Assembly: GCF_004353925.1 (NCBI RefSeq)
Contig: NZ_SMOK01000039.1
Span: forward strand, 1-64,000
Source of the DNA: Pseudomonas sp. H9
Lineage (GTDB): Bacteria; Pseudomonadota; Gammaproteobacteria; Pseudomonadales; Pseudomonadaceae
Reading direction: 5' to 3'
Length of the DNA stretch: 64,000 bases
Positions within the stretch are counted from its first letter, which is position 1; each line of letters starts with the position of its first letter. Both the position numbers and the translations under genes were made by a program. The notes under the pieces were generated by a model. It saw nothing but the letters and a program-made list of their open reading frames with translations. It did no database searches and was not told the DNA's origin. Positions 1-9,244 of this stretch are shown one piece after another.

Positions 1-1058
1 GCAACCACCGGATCACGCCTCGGCCAGGCATCCAGTACGGCCTTGAACAGCGTCGCCAGCGGGATCGCAAAGAAGATCCCCCAAAAGCCCCACAGTCCGC
101 CAAACAGCAACACCGCACAGATGATCGCCACCGGGTGCAGGCTCACTGCTTCGGAGAACAGCAGCGGCACCAGCACGTTGCCATCCAGCGCCTGGATGAT
201 CGCGTACACCGCCATCAGGTAGATGAACTGATCACCCCAGCCCCACTGGAACAACGCGATCAGGGTGACCGGGACCGTGACCACCACCGCCCCGACATAC
301 GGCACCACCACCGACAGCCCCACCAACAACGCCAACAACGCCGCATAGTTGAGGCCCAACGCAACAAAGGCGATGTAGGTGGCGACACCGCAAATCAGAA
401 TCTCGATGCCCTTGCCACGGATGTAGTTGGCAATCTGCCGGTTCATTTCTTCCGCCACCCGTGTCATCAGCGCCCGCTCGCGCGGCAGGTAACCACTGAC
501 CCAGCGTGCAATCAGTTCACGGTCTTTGAGGAAGAAGAACACCAGGATCGGCACCAGCACCAGATAGATCATGATGTTGACCAGCAGCGGCAGGCTCGAC
601 AACGAAAAGGTCAGGGCCCACTGGCCGAACTTGCCGATCTCCCCGCGCATGGCCTCAATGGCCTTGAGCACCTGCTCGTCGGAGACCAGGTGCGGGTAAC
701 GCTCTGGCAACAGCAGCAACAATGACTGCCACTTGCCGAGCATGCCAGGCAGTTCGTTGAACAAGGTAATCAACTGATGCCAGAGCAGCGGCACCAGTAC
801 CAGCAGAAACACCGCCAAGGCGCCCATGAACAGGGTAAAGACCATGCCCACCGCATAGCGGGTCGGCACCCGCAGGCGCTCCAGAGCGTTTACCAGCCCC
901 TGCATGAGAAACGCCAGCACCATACCGGCAAGCACCGGCGCCAGCATGCCACCCAGCGTCAGGACTGCGGTAAACGCCAGAAACAACAACACCGCCAGCA
1001 CCACTGCTTCTTCATCGGAGAAGTAGCGCTGCATCCAGTCGCGAAGCACCTTGAACAT
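1..1058 (-). CDS. AI-2E family transporter (PerM-like permease), 3' end beyond window
   Basis: This is an integral inner-membrane protein of the AI-2E/PerM family, whose members export small molecules or ions; the substrate here is unknown. 352 codons are visible. No stop codon appears before the window edge, but the family is usually about 350-360 residues, so only a few residues are missing. The N-terminus (MFKVLRDWMQRYFSDEEA) leads into paired hydrophobic segments, a periplasmic-type middle domain and a C-terminal bundle containing the segment YVGAVVVTVPV typical of the family. The ATG at 1058 is preceded by TAAGGA about 8 bases upstream. The neighbouring TusA-like gene is on the same strand 24 bases upstream, so the two are probably cotranscribed. 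Confidence 0.9.
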   Translation of the reverse strand, partial: MFKVLRDWMQRYFSDEEAVVLAVLLFLAFTAVLTLGGMLAPVLAGMVLAFLMQGLVNALERLRVPTRYAVGMVFTLFMGALAVFLLVLVPLLWHQLITLFNELPGMLGKWQSLLLLLPERYPHLVSDEQVLKAIEAMRGEIGKFGQWALTFSLSSLPLLVNIMIYLVLVPILVFFFLKDRELIARWVSGYLPRERALMTRVAEEMNRQIANYIRGKGIEILICGVATYIAFVALGLNYAALLALLVGLSVVVPYVGAVVVTVPVTLIALFQWGWGDQFIYLMAVYAIIQALDGNVLVPLLFSEAVSLHPVAIICAVLLFGGLWGFWGIFFAIPLATLFKAVLDAWPRRDPVV

Positions 1059-1082
1059 TAACAATCCTTAGGAAAGAAAAAC

Positions 1083-1322
1083 TCAGGCTTTACGCAGCCA
1101 GTAGGTGTACACACCTTCCTCGGCTGTTTCGAGCAACAGCGTATGACCGGCCAATTTGGCAAAAGTGCGAAAGTCACGCTGCGACCCGGCATCGGTGGCC
1201 AGCACTTTGAGCACGGCACCACTGGACAGGCGGTTGAGTTCCATTTTTGCCTTGAGCAATGGCAGGGGGCAGTTCAGGCCACATGCATCGAGTTCAGCGT
1301 CAAACGTCGGGGTATTGCTCAT
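1083..1322 (-). CDS. TusA/SirA-like sulfurtransferase
   Basis: A 79-residue cytoplasmic protein of the TusA/SirA (YeeD/YedF) family, which carry persulfide sulfur on a single cysteine. The family signature C-P-x-P is visible as GLNCPLPLLKAKMEL, placing the active cysteine at residue 18. The length matches the family. I chose the ATG at 1322 (MSNTPTF) because GGAG lies 7 bases upstream; an in-frame ATG 15 bases earlier has no better site. It precedes the PerM-like gene on the same strand and is divergent from the BepA-like protease. The exact sulfur acceptor cannot be told from sequence, so no tusA symbol is given. Confidence 0.85.
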   Translation of the reverse strand: MSNTPTFDAELDACGLNCPLPLLKAKMELNRLSSGAVLKVLATDAGSQRDFRTFAKLAGHTLLLETAEEGVYTYWLRKA

Positions 1323-1425
1323 CGGGGCTCCGGGCAAGTTCGATCAGGTTTCGTAGAATACCGCCACTGGTCGCCAACGTGTGAGCCAGCTACAGTAAGG
1401 TTCTTTGTCGACCAGAGCTTCGTGC

Positions 1426-2859
1426 ATGAATTTATTGCGCCCTACCCTGCTGACGCTGGCCTGTTTGATGGCGCTTCCCAGCCATGCCGACGACCTGCCG
1501 TCACTTGGCGACGCCAGTTCTGCCATTGTCTCCCCCCAACAGGAACATCAGCTCGGCCGCGCCTGGCTCAGCCTGCTGCGGGGCAATGTCAATCAACTGA
1601 ACGATCCCCAGCTCAAGGACTATGTCGAAACCAGCGTCTATCGCCTGGCTGAAACCAGCCAGCTGCAAGACCGGCGCCTGGAGTTCATTCTCATCGACAG
1701 CCGTGAACTCAACGCCTTCGCCGCCCCTGGCGGGATCGTCGGGGTGAACGGCGGCCTGTTCCTCAACGCCCAGACCGAAGGCGAATACGCCTCGGTACTG
1801 GCGCACGAACTGGCGCACTTGTCACAACGTCACTTCGCCCGTGGTGTCGAAGCCCAGCAGCGCATGCAACTGCCGATGATGGCGGCCTTGCTCGCCGGTA
1901 TCGTTGCCGCGGCTGCCGGTGCCGGTGACGCCGGTATCGCGGCGATTGCCGGCACCCAGGCGGCTGCCATCCAGGAACAACGGCGCTTCTCGCGGCAAAA
2001 CGAACAGGAAGCCGACCGTATCGGTATCCTCAACCTGGAAAAGGCCGGCTACGACCCGCGCAACATGCCGAGCATGTTCGAACGCCTGATGCGTCAGTAC
2101 CGCTACGACGCCAAGCCGCCTGAATTCCTGCTGACTCACCCGGTCACCGAGTCGCGTATCGCCGACACCCGCAACCGGGCAGAACAGGCCCCCAAAGGCG
2201 GCACTGAAGACAGCGCGCGCTATCAGCTGATCCGCGCCCGTGTCGCGTTGATCTATGAGGGCACGCCAGGCCTCGCCGCCAAACGCTTCCGTGCCCAGCT
2301 GGATGAGAACCCGAACCTCGATTCAGCCCGCTACGGCCTGGCGATTGCCCTGATCAAGGGTGGGCGTCTGAATGAGGCGCGTGAAGCCCTCAAGCCGTTG
2401 CTGGACAAGGCGCCCAACGACATCACCTACAACCTGGCGCAAGTAGATCTGGATATCACTAACAACCGTCTGGACGATGCTCAGAAGCGGGTTGATCGCA
2501 TGCGTTCGATGTACCCGGCGAACTATCCGTTGCAGCAGGCACGCATTGATCTGTTGTTGAAACAGAACCGCCCGGCTGAGGCCGAGAAGGCGCTGGACGC
2601 ACTGCTCAAGAACCGTCCTGACGACCCGGACGTGTGGTATGACGTGGCGGAAGTACGCGGGTTGTCTGGCAACACCATCGGCCTGCACCAGGCCCGTGCA
2701 GAATACTTTGCACTGGTGGGCGATTATGACCAGGCCCTGCAGCAGCTTGACTACGCCAAGCGCCGGGCAGGCAACAACTACGTACTGGCGTCGAAAATCG
2801 ATGCCCGTCAGCGTGAGTTGCTGGAGCAGCAGCGGATGATCAAGGAAATGATGCGCTAA
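1426..2859 (+). CDS. Periplasmic M48 metalloprotease with TPR repeats (BepA-like)
   Basis: A 477-residue exported zinc protease. Residues 1-21 form a signal peptide ending in SHA. The M48 peptidase domain carries HELAH at 127-131 with the third ligand in the EADRIG segment near 195-200. The C-terminal half (about 250-470) is helical and TPR-like. This is the architecture of BepA (YfgC), which assists LptD and BAM-substrate assembly and degrades misfolded outer-membrane proteins. I chose the ATG at 1426 because it starts directly at the signal peptide; an ATG 21 bases upstream would add residues before it. A REP pair follows the stop codon and is the only candidate 3' structure. Confidence 0.9.
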   Translation: MNLLRPTLLTLACLMALPSHADDLPSLGDASSAIVSPQQEHQLGRAWLSLLRGNVNQLNDPQLKDYVETSVYRLAETSQLQDRRLEFILIDSRELNAFAAPGGIVGVNGGLFLNAQTEGEYASVLAHELAHLSQRHFARGVEAQQRMQLPMMAALLAGIVAAAAGAGDAGIAAIAGTQAAAIQEQRRFSRQNEQEADRIGILNLEKAGYDPRNMPSMFERLMRQYRYDAKPPEFLLTHPVTESRIADTRNRAEQAPKGGTEDSARYQLIRARVALIYEGTPGLAAKRFRAQLDENPNLDSARYGLAIALIKGGRLNEAREALKPLLDKAPNDITYNLAQVDLDITNNRLDDAQKRVDRMRSMYPANYPLQQARIDLLLKQNRPAEAEKALDALLKNRPDDPDVWYDVAEVRGLSGNTIGLHQARAEYFALVGDYDQALQQLDYAKRRAGNNYVLASKIDARQRELLEQQRMIKEMMR

Positions 2860-2873
2860 GGGTTTGAGAAGCA

Positions 2874-2930
2874 TCGCGGGGCAAGCCCGCTCCCACAGGT
2901 GATCACTGTAGGAGCGGGCTTGCCCCGCGA
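2874..2930. repeat. REP inverted pair, putida type
   Basis: Two inverted copies of the Pseudomonas REP core (TCGCGGGGCAAGCCCGCTCC and its complement) are separated by about 17 bases. They sit between the convergent BepA-like and nadA genes, can form a long hairpin, and may protect 3' ends or weakly terminate transcription. Other copies occur near 23.95, 40.5 and 46.7 kb. Confidence 0.93.
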
Positions 2931-2938
2931 AAGATTCC

Positions 2939-3997
2939 TTAAGCGTTACCAGACAACTTCATGCGCGCAGCCTGGGTGAAATCGAGCATGCGTTTGAGCG
3001 GTTTGATCGCCTGAGGAATCAGCGCCGGCTCCACGAAGATCTCGTTGCTACCCTCACGCAGGCACTGCAAGGTGCGCTCCAGGGTGTTCATGGCCATCCA
3101 CGGGCAATGCGCGCAACTGCGGCAGGCCGCGCCGTTACCGGCGGTAGGCGCCTCGATGAAGACCTTGTCGGGGCACAGCTGCTGCATCTTGTAGAAGATG
3201 CCGCGGTCGGTGGCGACGATGAAGGTTTTGTTCGGCAGCGTTTGCGCAGCGGCAATCAACTGGCTGGTAGAGCCCACGGCATCGGCCAGGTCGATCACCG
3301 ACTCAGGCGATTCTGGGTGCACCAGGATCGCGGCTTCGGGGTACAGGGCTTTCATATCGGCCAACTGGCGCGACTTGAACTCTTCGTGAACGATGCAGGC
3401 ACCGTCCCACAGCAGCATGTCGGCACCGGTTTGCTTCTGGATGTAACGACCCAGGTGCTGATCCGGGCCCCAGATGATCGTTTCGCCGTTGTCCATCAGG
3501 CTCTCGACGATTTCCAGCGCACAGCTGGAGGTCACCACCCAGTCTGCACGGGCTTTGACCGCCGCCGAGGTGTTGGCGTACACCACCACGGTGCGCTCAG
3601 GGTGCTTGTCGCAGAACGCGGAAAACTCGTCTACCGGGCAACCCAGGTCAAGCGAGCAGGTCGCCTCCAGAGTTGGCATCAGCACGCGTTTTTCCGGGTT
3701 GAGAATTTTCGCCGTCTCGCCCATGAAACGCACACCCGCAACGATCACCGTACTGGCTTCGTGCTTGTTGCCGAAACGGGCCATTTCCAGCGAGTCGGAC
3801 ACGCAGCCGCCGGTCTCCTCGGCCAGTGCCTGGATCACCGGATCACAGTAGTAATGGGCGACCAACACCGCGTTCTGTGCCTTGAGTTCGGCGGCGATGG
3901 CGGCGCGGTATTCGGCCTCTTGCTCGGGCGTCAGCGGCTTGGGCTGCTTGGCATCGAGGTGAGCTTGGACCAAAAGGCGTTCGGAAATCTGGGTCAT
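2939..3997 (-). CDS. nadA: Quinolinate synthase A
   Basis: NadA condenses iminoaspartate (made by NadB) with dihydroxyacetone phosphate to give quinolinate, the first ring compound of de novo NAD synthesis. The product is 352 residues, the usual size. The cysteines that bind the oxygen-sensitive 4Fe-4S cluster are visible in CSLDLGCP, in SSCALE and in CRSCAHCPWM near the C-terminus. I chose the ATG at 3997 (MTQISERLL), the usual start for pseudomonad NadA; the frame stays open upstream to 4111 but that part is Pro/Ala-rich and does not look like NadA. The gene is convergent with the protease gene and has no operon partner here. Confidence 0.97.
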   Translation of the reverse strand: MTQISERLLVQAHLDAKQPKPLTPEQEAEYRAAIAAELKAQNAVLVAHYYCDPVIQALAEETGGCVSDSLEMARFGNKHEASTVIVAGVRFMGETAKILNPEKRVLMPTLEATCSLDLGCPVDEFSAFCDKHPERTVVVYANTSAAVKARADWVVTSSCALEIVESLMDNGETIIWGPDQHLGRYIQKQTGADMLLWDGACIVHEEFKSRQLADMKALYPEAAILVHPESPESVIDLADAVGSTSQLIAAAQTLPNKTFIVATDRGIFYKMQQLCPDKVFIEAPTAGNGAACRSCAHCPWMAMNTLERTLQCLREGSNEIFVEPALIPQAIKPLKRMLDFTQAARMKLSGNA

Positions 3998-4196
3998 GAT
4001 CGCTGGACCTGCAGGCGCTTGTGCGCGTAAGTCGAGTGTATCACCGAGCCCTGGCAAATCGGCTACAGGCTCTGCAGGCAAGGCGCTGAATGGCAATGCA
4101 GGCAGAACCAAAGACCTTCTGCGGCCTCGGGTTTTTATGGGATGCCGAAGGCTACAGTTAATCGGATGAATTCAAAAGGTTTTTTTAGTCGAACAA

Positions 4197-4229
4197 GCCC
4201 CCGAGGCGACCGGACAGTCGCCCCGGGGC
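4197..4229 (-). terminator. Probable intrinsic terminator of the DUF945 gene
   Basis: A GC-rich hairpin (arms around GGCGAC/GTCGCC extended by CCCC/GGGG) lies 6 bases after the DUF945 stop codon. On the minus strand an A/T run follows only after some 15 bases, so its efficiency is uncertain. Confidence 0.5.
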
Positions 4230-4235
4230 CGGCAA

Positions 4236-5735
4236 TCAACCCTCAGCGCCCTGCATGGCGCCGATGTTGGCCATGATGACGTTGGCGAACTGCTCGACAG
4301 TCATTTTCTGCCCGTTGAAGTCCACCATGCCGTTGGCGTAATGCAGGTTGGCAAGAATATCGTTGCCCTGCACCGTGGCCATTTGGCTCTGCTGCGCGAT
4401 CATGCTGACCATTTCACCGGCTTGCGATGCGTGCTGAGCCAGAATCTGCGCATCGCTCTGCCCTTCAAGGCGGGCCTGCAAAGTCGCCAGGTCACCAATC
4501 ATCGGTTTGGACACCTGCAGCTTGCTCTGCACCTGAGCGATCATCTGTTTGTACAGTTCGGCTGGCGGTAGCTCCAGTGACGACGGTTTGTTCAGCTCGA
4601 CACTCAAGCTGAAGCGGCTTTCACCGTTGGCTGTCTTGAACGAGAACTCGTCGAGTGCGATCTGAGGCTTGCCCGCCAGCACTTGTTGCAGGTTCGCGGT
4701 GAACTCGGCTTTTTCCTGCTCGGTCATTGGCAACGACGGCAAGGTCTCGCCTTGCAGTGCTGCGGCCTGAAATTCCGGCAGGCGGCTCTGATACCAGGTA
4801 ACCAGCGCTTGAATGGCCGGAATATCAAAGTTCTTCACGCTCCAGAGCATCTGGGTGGAACCCACCGGATTGCCATCAAAGTTGATGTCACCGATTTTGT
4901 AAGCCATGTTGCCGGAGAACTTGTCGCCGTCAGCACGGTACTCGTTGTTCTGCTCCAGTTGCTTGAAGCGCAGCGCTTTTTCCTCTGGGCCGACCAGCGC
5001 GCTGACCTCACCCAAGCCCATGTTCATGGTGCCAACATAGAAACCGTAGGCACTGCGACTCATGTCGCCGCCCAGCTTGAAGTCTTTGAGCTCAACCTTG
5101 AGCGGGGTGCCGTTCGCCTCAGTCAAGTTCATGAACAGGCTGGCAGAATCACCCGTGAAGGTGACCTGCTCGCCATTGCGGGTACCGCTGCCCTGAATCT
5201 GCAGCCCGGAGAACTTCACCTGTGTTTCGCCAGCCTCGCTCACCTGCATAGGCGGCATGATCAGCGTAGCGTCGGTCGAACCGTCGTAGCCCAAGGTGTT
5301 CTGGCCATACAGCGGCGCAACACCAGCACTGGCCGCAAACAACCCTTCGGTGAAGTCATCCTTTTCCAAGGCATAGTTGCTGCTGGCCATGACCGGCATG
5401 AGTTTCAATGCCTTGACCCGCGACCACGGCAAAGGGCCGTGTTCGATCTGATCAACGAAACTCATTTCGAAGCTCTCCAACTGATCGCCGACCATCAGGT
5501 CTTTGACTTTGAAGCGGTACTGCGCAGTGCTCGAGAACAGGTGCGTTTCCAGCGACGTCAGCTCCAGGGTCATGCTGCCGCCTACCCCGCTCGATTGCTT
5601 GAGCTGAACATTGGCTTGGGCCATGGCCTGTTTGAGCACGTCTGGCAATTGCTTGCCGGTGTACCAGGCCCCTGCTGTAGCCACTGCGGCCACGGCAACG
5701 ACGAGCCCTGAAAGTACACCCACTGTCTTCTTCAT
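4236..5735 (-). CDS. DUF945 (YdgA-like) inner-membrane-anchored protein
   Basis: A 499-residue protein of the YdgA/DUF945 family with unknown biochemical function. Residues about 5-25 (KKTVGVLSGLVVAVAAVATA) form a single membrane anchor or uncleaved signal. The rest is predicted to be periplasmic and rich in beta strands, with many lipid-binding-like amphipathic segments. The frame is open upstream to 5813, but the ATG at 5735 places the membrane segment at the N-terminus as in homologues. The downstream hairpin suggests it ends its own transcript. It may follow the oxaloacetate decarboxylase gene in one transcript (52 bases apart). Confidence 0.8.
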   Translation of the reverse strand: MKKTVGVLSGLVVAVAAVATAGAWYTGKQLPDVLKQAMAQANVQLKQSSGVGGSMTLELTSLETHLFSSTAQYRFKVKDLMVGDQLESFEMSFVDQIEHGPLPWSRVKALKLMPVMASSNYALEKDDFTEGLFAASAGVAPLYGQNTLGYDGSTDATLIMPPMQVSEAGETQVKFSGLQIQGSGTRNGEQVTFTGDSASLFMNLTEANGTPLKVELKDFKLGGDMSRSAYGFYVGTMNMGLGEVSALVGPEEKALRFKQLEQNNEYRADGDKFSGNMAYKIGDINFDGNPVGSTQMLWSVKNFDIPAIQALVTWYQSRLPEFQAAALQGETLPSLPMTEQEKAEFTANLQQVLAGKPQIALDEFSFKTANGESRFSLSVELNKPSSLELPPAELYKQMIAQVQSKLQVSKPMIGDLATLQARLEGQSDAQILAQHASQAGEMVSMIAQQSQMATVQGNDILANLHYANGMVDFNGQKMTVEQFANVIMANIGAMQGAEG

Positions 5736-5787
5736 GAATTGTCCCGCTTGTCCATTTGTTGAGAGTTGTTGCAGCAAGGCCGTCGGC

Positions 5788-6657
5788 CTATTCGTTGACG
5801 TCCATGTACTCACGGGCCCAGACGATGTAGTCGCCCGGTACGGTGTAGGTATGGGTCAGTTCGGTGGCGCTCAGGTCCGAAGCGCTACTGGTGATCCGGC
5901 GCTGCTCGCGCAGGCAGTCATAGGTCGCTTTGATCGCCGCGAAATAGGCACCATGGCCGTCCACGGCAATGCGCACGCCCAATTGTGCCAAACGTGCGTC
6001 ATCGTGCAACTGCGGATTGCCGTAGGTCACCAGCATCAAAGGGACGCTCAGGTGCTTGGCGATCTGCTCCAGGTGGTCGAAATCACGGATACCGACCATG
6101 CACAGGGCATCGGCGCCCGCGTTCTGATAAGCCACGGTGCGAGCGATCACTTCCTCAACCGGAATCAGCGCGGCATTGGTTCGGGCGATGATCGACAGCT
6201 CCGGATCGACGCGAGCCTCCAGGGCGGCGCGGATTTTACCGACGCCCTCGGCAATGCTGATCAGGTCGGTGGACTTGCGCCCGAACTGGGCTGGCAGCAG
6301 GGTATCTTCGATGGTCAGCGCGGCGATCCCGGCACGCTCCAGCTCAGTGACCGTACGCATGACGTTCAAGGCGTTGCCATAACCGTGGTCGGCGTCGGCA
6401 ATCACCGGCAGCTGGGCCACCCGGCCAATGCGCGTGGCCTGCTCGGCGAACTCGCTGAGGGTAATCAGGGCAAAATCAGGTGCAGCCAGCACCTGCAGGG
6501 AAGCGACCGACCCACCCAGAATACCCACCTCGAAACCCAGGTCGGCGGCAATACGTGCCGACATCGGGTCGAACACGGAAGCCGTGTGGTAGCAGGTAGG
6601 TGAAGCAAGGAGTTGGCGAAACGCGCGACGCAGGTCTTGGTGGGAGGCTCTTGGCAT
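5788..6657 (-). CDS. Oxaloacetate decarboxylase (isocitrate lyase/PEP mutase family)
   Basis: A 289-residue cytosolic TIM-barrel enzyme of the isocitrate lyase/PEP mutase superfamily. It resembles the P. aeruginosa oxaloacetate decarboxylase group, which decarboxylates oxaloacetate to pyruvate with a divalent metal. Visible marks are the N-terminal FDPMSARIAADLGF segment, GGSVAS, the metal-binding ADADHGYGN loop and TIEDTLLP. The barrel is complete at the usual length. It lacks the long isocitrate lyase insertions and the KKCGH signature. A methylisocitrate lyase or PEP hydrolase activity is less likely but not excluded by sequence reading alone. Confidence 0.85.
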   Translation of the reverse strand: MPRASHQDLRRAFRQLLASPTCYHTASVFDPMSARIAADLGFEVGILGGSVASLQVLAAPDFALITLSEFAEQATRIGRVAQLPVIADADHGYGNALNVMRTVTELERAGIAALTIEDTLLPAQFGRKSTDLISIAEGVGKIRAALEARVDPELSIIARTNAALIPVEEVIARTVAYQNAGADALCMVGIRDFDHLEQIAKHLSVPLMLVTYGNPQLHDDARLAQLGVRIAVDGHGAYFAAIKATYDCLREQRRITSSASDLSATELTHTYTVPGDYIVWAREYMDVNE

Positions 6658-6749
6658 GGTCTTTCCGATTTATCGACTTCATTTATTGGAGAGAACATAC
6701 CACTGCTGGCCCTCTGGCCGACAGCATCAGATAGTCGGCATTTACCGGC

Positions 6750-7661
6750 TCAAGTGCGCTGCTGCGCACGTTTCAGCGTCTCACTGGGCAACTCTTTGAA
6801 CAGTTGCTGGTAACTGTTGGAGAACCGTCCCAGGTGCCAGAACGACCAGTGCATGGCCACTTCAGCCACCGTGCTGGAACCCGCCCGGCTGTTGAGCAGA
6901 TCGCGGCGTGCGCTGTTCAGCCGACGCAGGCGCAGCCAATGTGCCGGGGTCATGCCAGTGAAGGCTTTGAACGCTTGTTGCAGTTGGCGCAGCGACACCC
7001 CGGCAACGTGCGCCAGCTCCAGCAAGTTGAGGGTTTCTTCAGGGCAATCAGCGGCCCACTCCCCTACCCTCCGCATGATGGTGCGCTCTTCCGAACGGCG
7101 CCACAACGCACCACGATCCAAACAGATGCAGGCATTGTCGAGGATAAACAAGCAATCGTCGAACAACTGCTCAGCCAGCGCTTCGCGGCTGGGCGGATCG
7201 ATTTCTTGCCCCAGGCGCGTCAGCGTGCTGCTCAACCAGCGCCCGAACAACGCGTTCTGCATCGAATTGAGCGGCGCCATGAACAGGCCTTCAAGCCGAC
7301 CGATATCCAGGCTGTGCCGCTGGACGAACTCAGGGCCGAACACCACAGCCACTTCCTGGTAATTCTCCGGGGTGATCCAGATATTGCGACTTTCGCCATT
7401 GAGCAGGTACAGGCTGTTGTCGGTACGGTCGAAACAGAACGCTAACGCGCCGGGCGGAGCACTGAAGTTTTGCTCGACCCGGGTGTTCATGAACTCTTCG
7501 TAAATCTCCACCCCCTGCAGGTCCAGGCAACGCACCTGCCCGGCGAAGTGCCCGGGCGACATTTGCTGATAATGCTGGGTCCAACTGGGTGTGGCACGCA
7601 CTTGTTCACCGACGTCGGCGGTGCTGAAGGCTTGTACCTGGAACGAATTTGCCGCTGTCAT
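6750..7661 (-). CDS. AraC-family transcriptional regulator, divergent from the amine-catabolism genes
   Basis: A 303-residue regulator with an N-terminal sensing domain (about 1-200) and a C-terminal AraC double helix-turn-helix (about 205-300), seen as LNLLELAHVAGVSLRQLQQAFK and HWSFWHLGRFSNSYQQLF. The C-terminal part is reminiscent of EutR-like regulators. The ATG at 7661 was chosen; the open frame upstream to 7727 runs through a Lys/Cys-rich stretch that looks like leader. It is divergent from the glutamine synthetase-like gene at 7835, which makes that operon its likely target. An inverted repeat (ATGCAC/GTGCAT) lies just upstream of its start codon. Confidence 0.88.
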   Translation of the reverse strand: MTAANSFQVQAFSTADVGEQVRATPSWTQHYQQMSPGHFAGQVRCLDLQGVEIYEEFMNTRVEQNFSAPPGALAFCFDRTDNSLYLLNGESRNIWITPENYQEVAVVFGPEFVQRHSLDIGRLEGLFMAPLNSMQNALFGRWLSSTLTRLGQEIDPPSREALAEQLFDDCLFILDNACICLDRGALWRRSEERTIMRRVGEWAADCPEETLNLLELAHVAGVSLRQLQQAFKAFTGMTPAHWLRLRRLNSARRDLLNSRAGSSTVAEVAMHWSFWHLGRFSNSYQQLFKELPSETLKRAQQRT

Positions 7662-7673
7662 GAGCCGCTCTTT

Positions 7674-7692
7674 ATGCACTCTTTTGGTGCAT
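7674..7692. promoter_or_regulatory. Inverted repeat upstream of the AraC-type regulator
   Basis: ATGCAC and GTGCAT are separated by 7 bases and followed on the plus strand by a T run. It could be an operator in the divergent control region or a small terminator for plus-strand antisense transcription; sequence does not decide. Confidence 0.35.
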
Positions 7693-7834
7693 TTTTTCCT
7701 GCAGAAAGTGGATAGATGGATGTGCAAGGCTCACCCAAGATAGCCCTCAACGCGCTGCAGGGGAAGTCGTCCAGACGGCATACCGGCCTTGAACGCTGGT
7801 CCTGGCGCGTAATAAAACCAATAACGAGGTCTTT

Positions 7835-9193
7835 ATGAATGCCCCTTTCGATCAGCTGTCTGCGTGGCTGAAAGAACACAAGATTACCGAAGTCGAGTGC
7901 GTGGTCAGTGACCTGACCGGTATCGCCCGCGGCAAAATTGCGCCCACCAACAAGTTCCTGCATGAGCGAGGCATGCGCCTGCCGGAAAGTGTGTTGCTGC
8001 AAACGGTAACCGGGGATTTCGTCGACGACGACATCTACTACGACCTGCTGGATCCGGCCGACATCGACATGGTTTGTCGTCCGGACTCGGCTGCGGTCTA
8101 TGTAGTGCCATGGGCGCTGGAGCCCACTGCCATCGTCATCCACGACACCTTCGACAAGCAAGGCAACCCGATTGAGCTGTCGCCGCGCAACGTCCTGAAA
8201 AAAGTGCTCAAGCTGTATGCCGACAAAGGCTGGCAACCCATCGTTGCGCCAGAGATGGAGTTTTACCTGACCCAACGCTGCGAAGACCCGGATTTGCCGC
8301 TGCTGGCGCCCCTGGGCCGCTCGGGCCGTGCCGAAAGTGGTCGGCAGTCGTTCTCCATTGATGCCGCCAACGAATTCGATCCGCTGTTCGAAGACGTCTA
8401 CGACTGGTGCGAAGCCCAAGGTCTGGACCTCGACACCCTGATCCACGAAGACGGCCCGGCGCAGATGGAGATCAACTTCCGTCACGGCGACGCCCTGGAC
8501 CTGGCCGACCAGATCACCGTATTCAAACGCACCATGCGCGAGGCAGCGCTCAAGCACAACGTCACCGCCACCTTCATGGCCAAACCAGTCGGTGATGAAC
8601 CGGGCAGTGCCATGCACTTGCACCAGAGCGTGGTCGACATCGCCACCGGCAAACCGATCTTTGTCAACGACGAAGGGCAGATGAGCGAGCTGTTTCTGCA
8701 CCACATCGGCGGCCTGCAGAAGTACATCCCCAAGGTGCTGCCGATGTTCGCCCCCAACGTCAACTCGTTCCGCCGTTTCCTGCCAGACACCTCGGCACCG
8801 GTGAACGTCGAGTGGGGTGAAGAGAACCGCACCGTGGGCCTGCGGGTCCCGACCTCCAGCCCTGAGGCCATGCGCGTGGAGAACCGCTTGCCGGGTGCCG
8901 ACGCCAACCCTTACCTGGCGATTGCCGCCAGCCTGCTGTGTGGCTACCTGGGCATGGTCGAGAAGATCAACCCCAGCGCCCCGGTTCAGGGTCGCGCCTA
9001 TGAGCGCCGCAACTTGCGCCTGCCGATCACCATCGAAGACGCCCTGGCCAACATGGAAGACTGCCCGAGCGTCGAGCAGCACCTGGGCAGCAAGTTCGTC
9101 CGCGGTTACGTCGCGGTGAAACGCGCCGAGCATGAAAACTTCAAGCGGGTGATCAGTTCCTGGGAGCGGGAGTTCTTGCTGCTCAGCGTCTGA
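7835..9193 (+). CDS. Glutamine synthetase-like gamma-glutamyl-amine synthetase
   Basis: A 452-residue ligase of the glutamine synthetase fold, similar to PuuA/SpuI/PauA-type enzymes that join glutamate to putrescine or other amines using ATP. The N-terminal beta-grasp domain contains VECVVSDLTGIARGK. The catalytic domain shows the metal and glutamate sites APEMEFYL, EDGPAQMEINF and MHLHQSV, and the ATP loop ENRTVGLRVP. The adenylylation region of true GlnA is not evident. The gene starts 174 bases from the divergent AraC regulator and is followed by a binding protein and an FAD oxidase, the usual partners in gamma-glutamylation of polyamines. The substrate amine is inferred, not proven. Confidence 0.9.
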   Translation: MNAPFDQLSAWLKEHKITEVECVVSDLTGIARGKIAPTNKFLHERGMRLPESVLLQTVTGDFVDDDIYYDLLDPADIDMVCRPDSAAVYVVPWALEPTAIVIHDTFDKQGNPIELSPRNVLKKVLKLYADKGWQPIVAPEMEFYLTQRCEDPDLPLLAPLGRSGRAESGRQSFSIDAANEFDPLFEDVYDWCEAQGLDLDTLIHEDGPAQMEINFRHGDALDLADQITVFKRTMREAALKHNVTATFMAKPVGDEPGSAMHLHQSVVDIATGKPIFVNDEGQMSELFLHHIGGLQKYIPKVLPMFAPNVNSFRRFLPDTSAPVNVEWGEENRTVGLRVPTSSPEAMRVENRLPGADANPYLAIAASLLCGYLGMVEKINPSAPVQGRAYERRNLRLPITIEDALANMEDCPSVEQHLGSKFVRGYVAVKRAEHENFKRVISSWEREFLLLSV

Positions 9194-9244
9194 GCCTTAC
9201 CCCCCCTCATAAACATCGATAAAACAATTCGAATAGGTGTCGAT

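Noticed and set aside
7658..9133. A 491-codon minus-strand frame opposite the glutamine synthetase-like gene
   Set aside because: No recognisable domain; the plus-strand gene has all family motifs.
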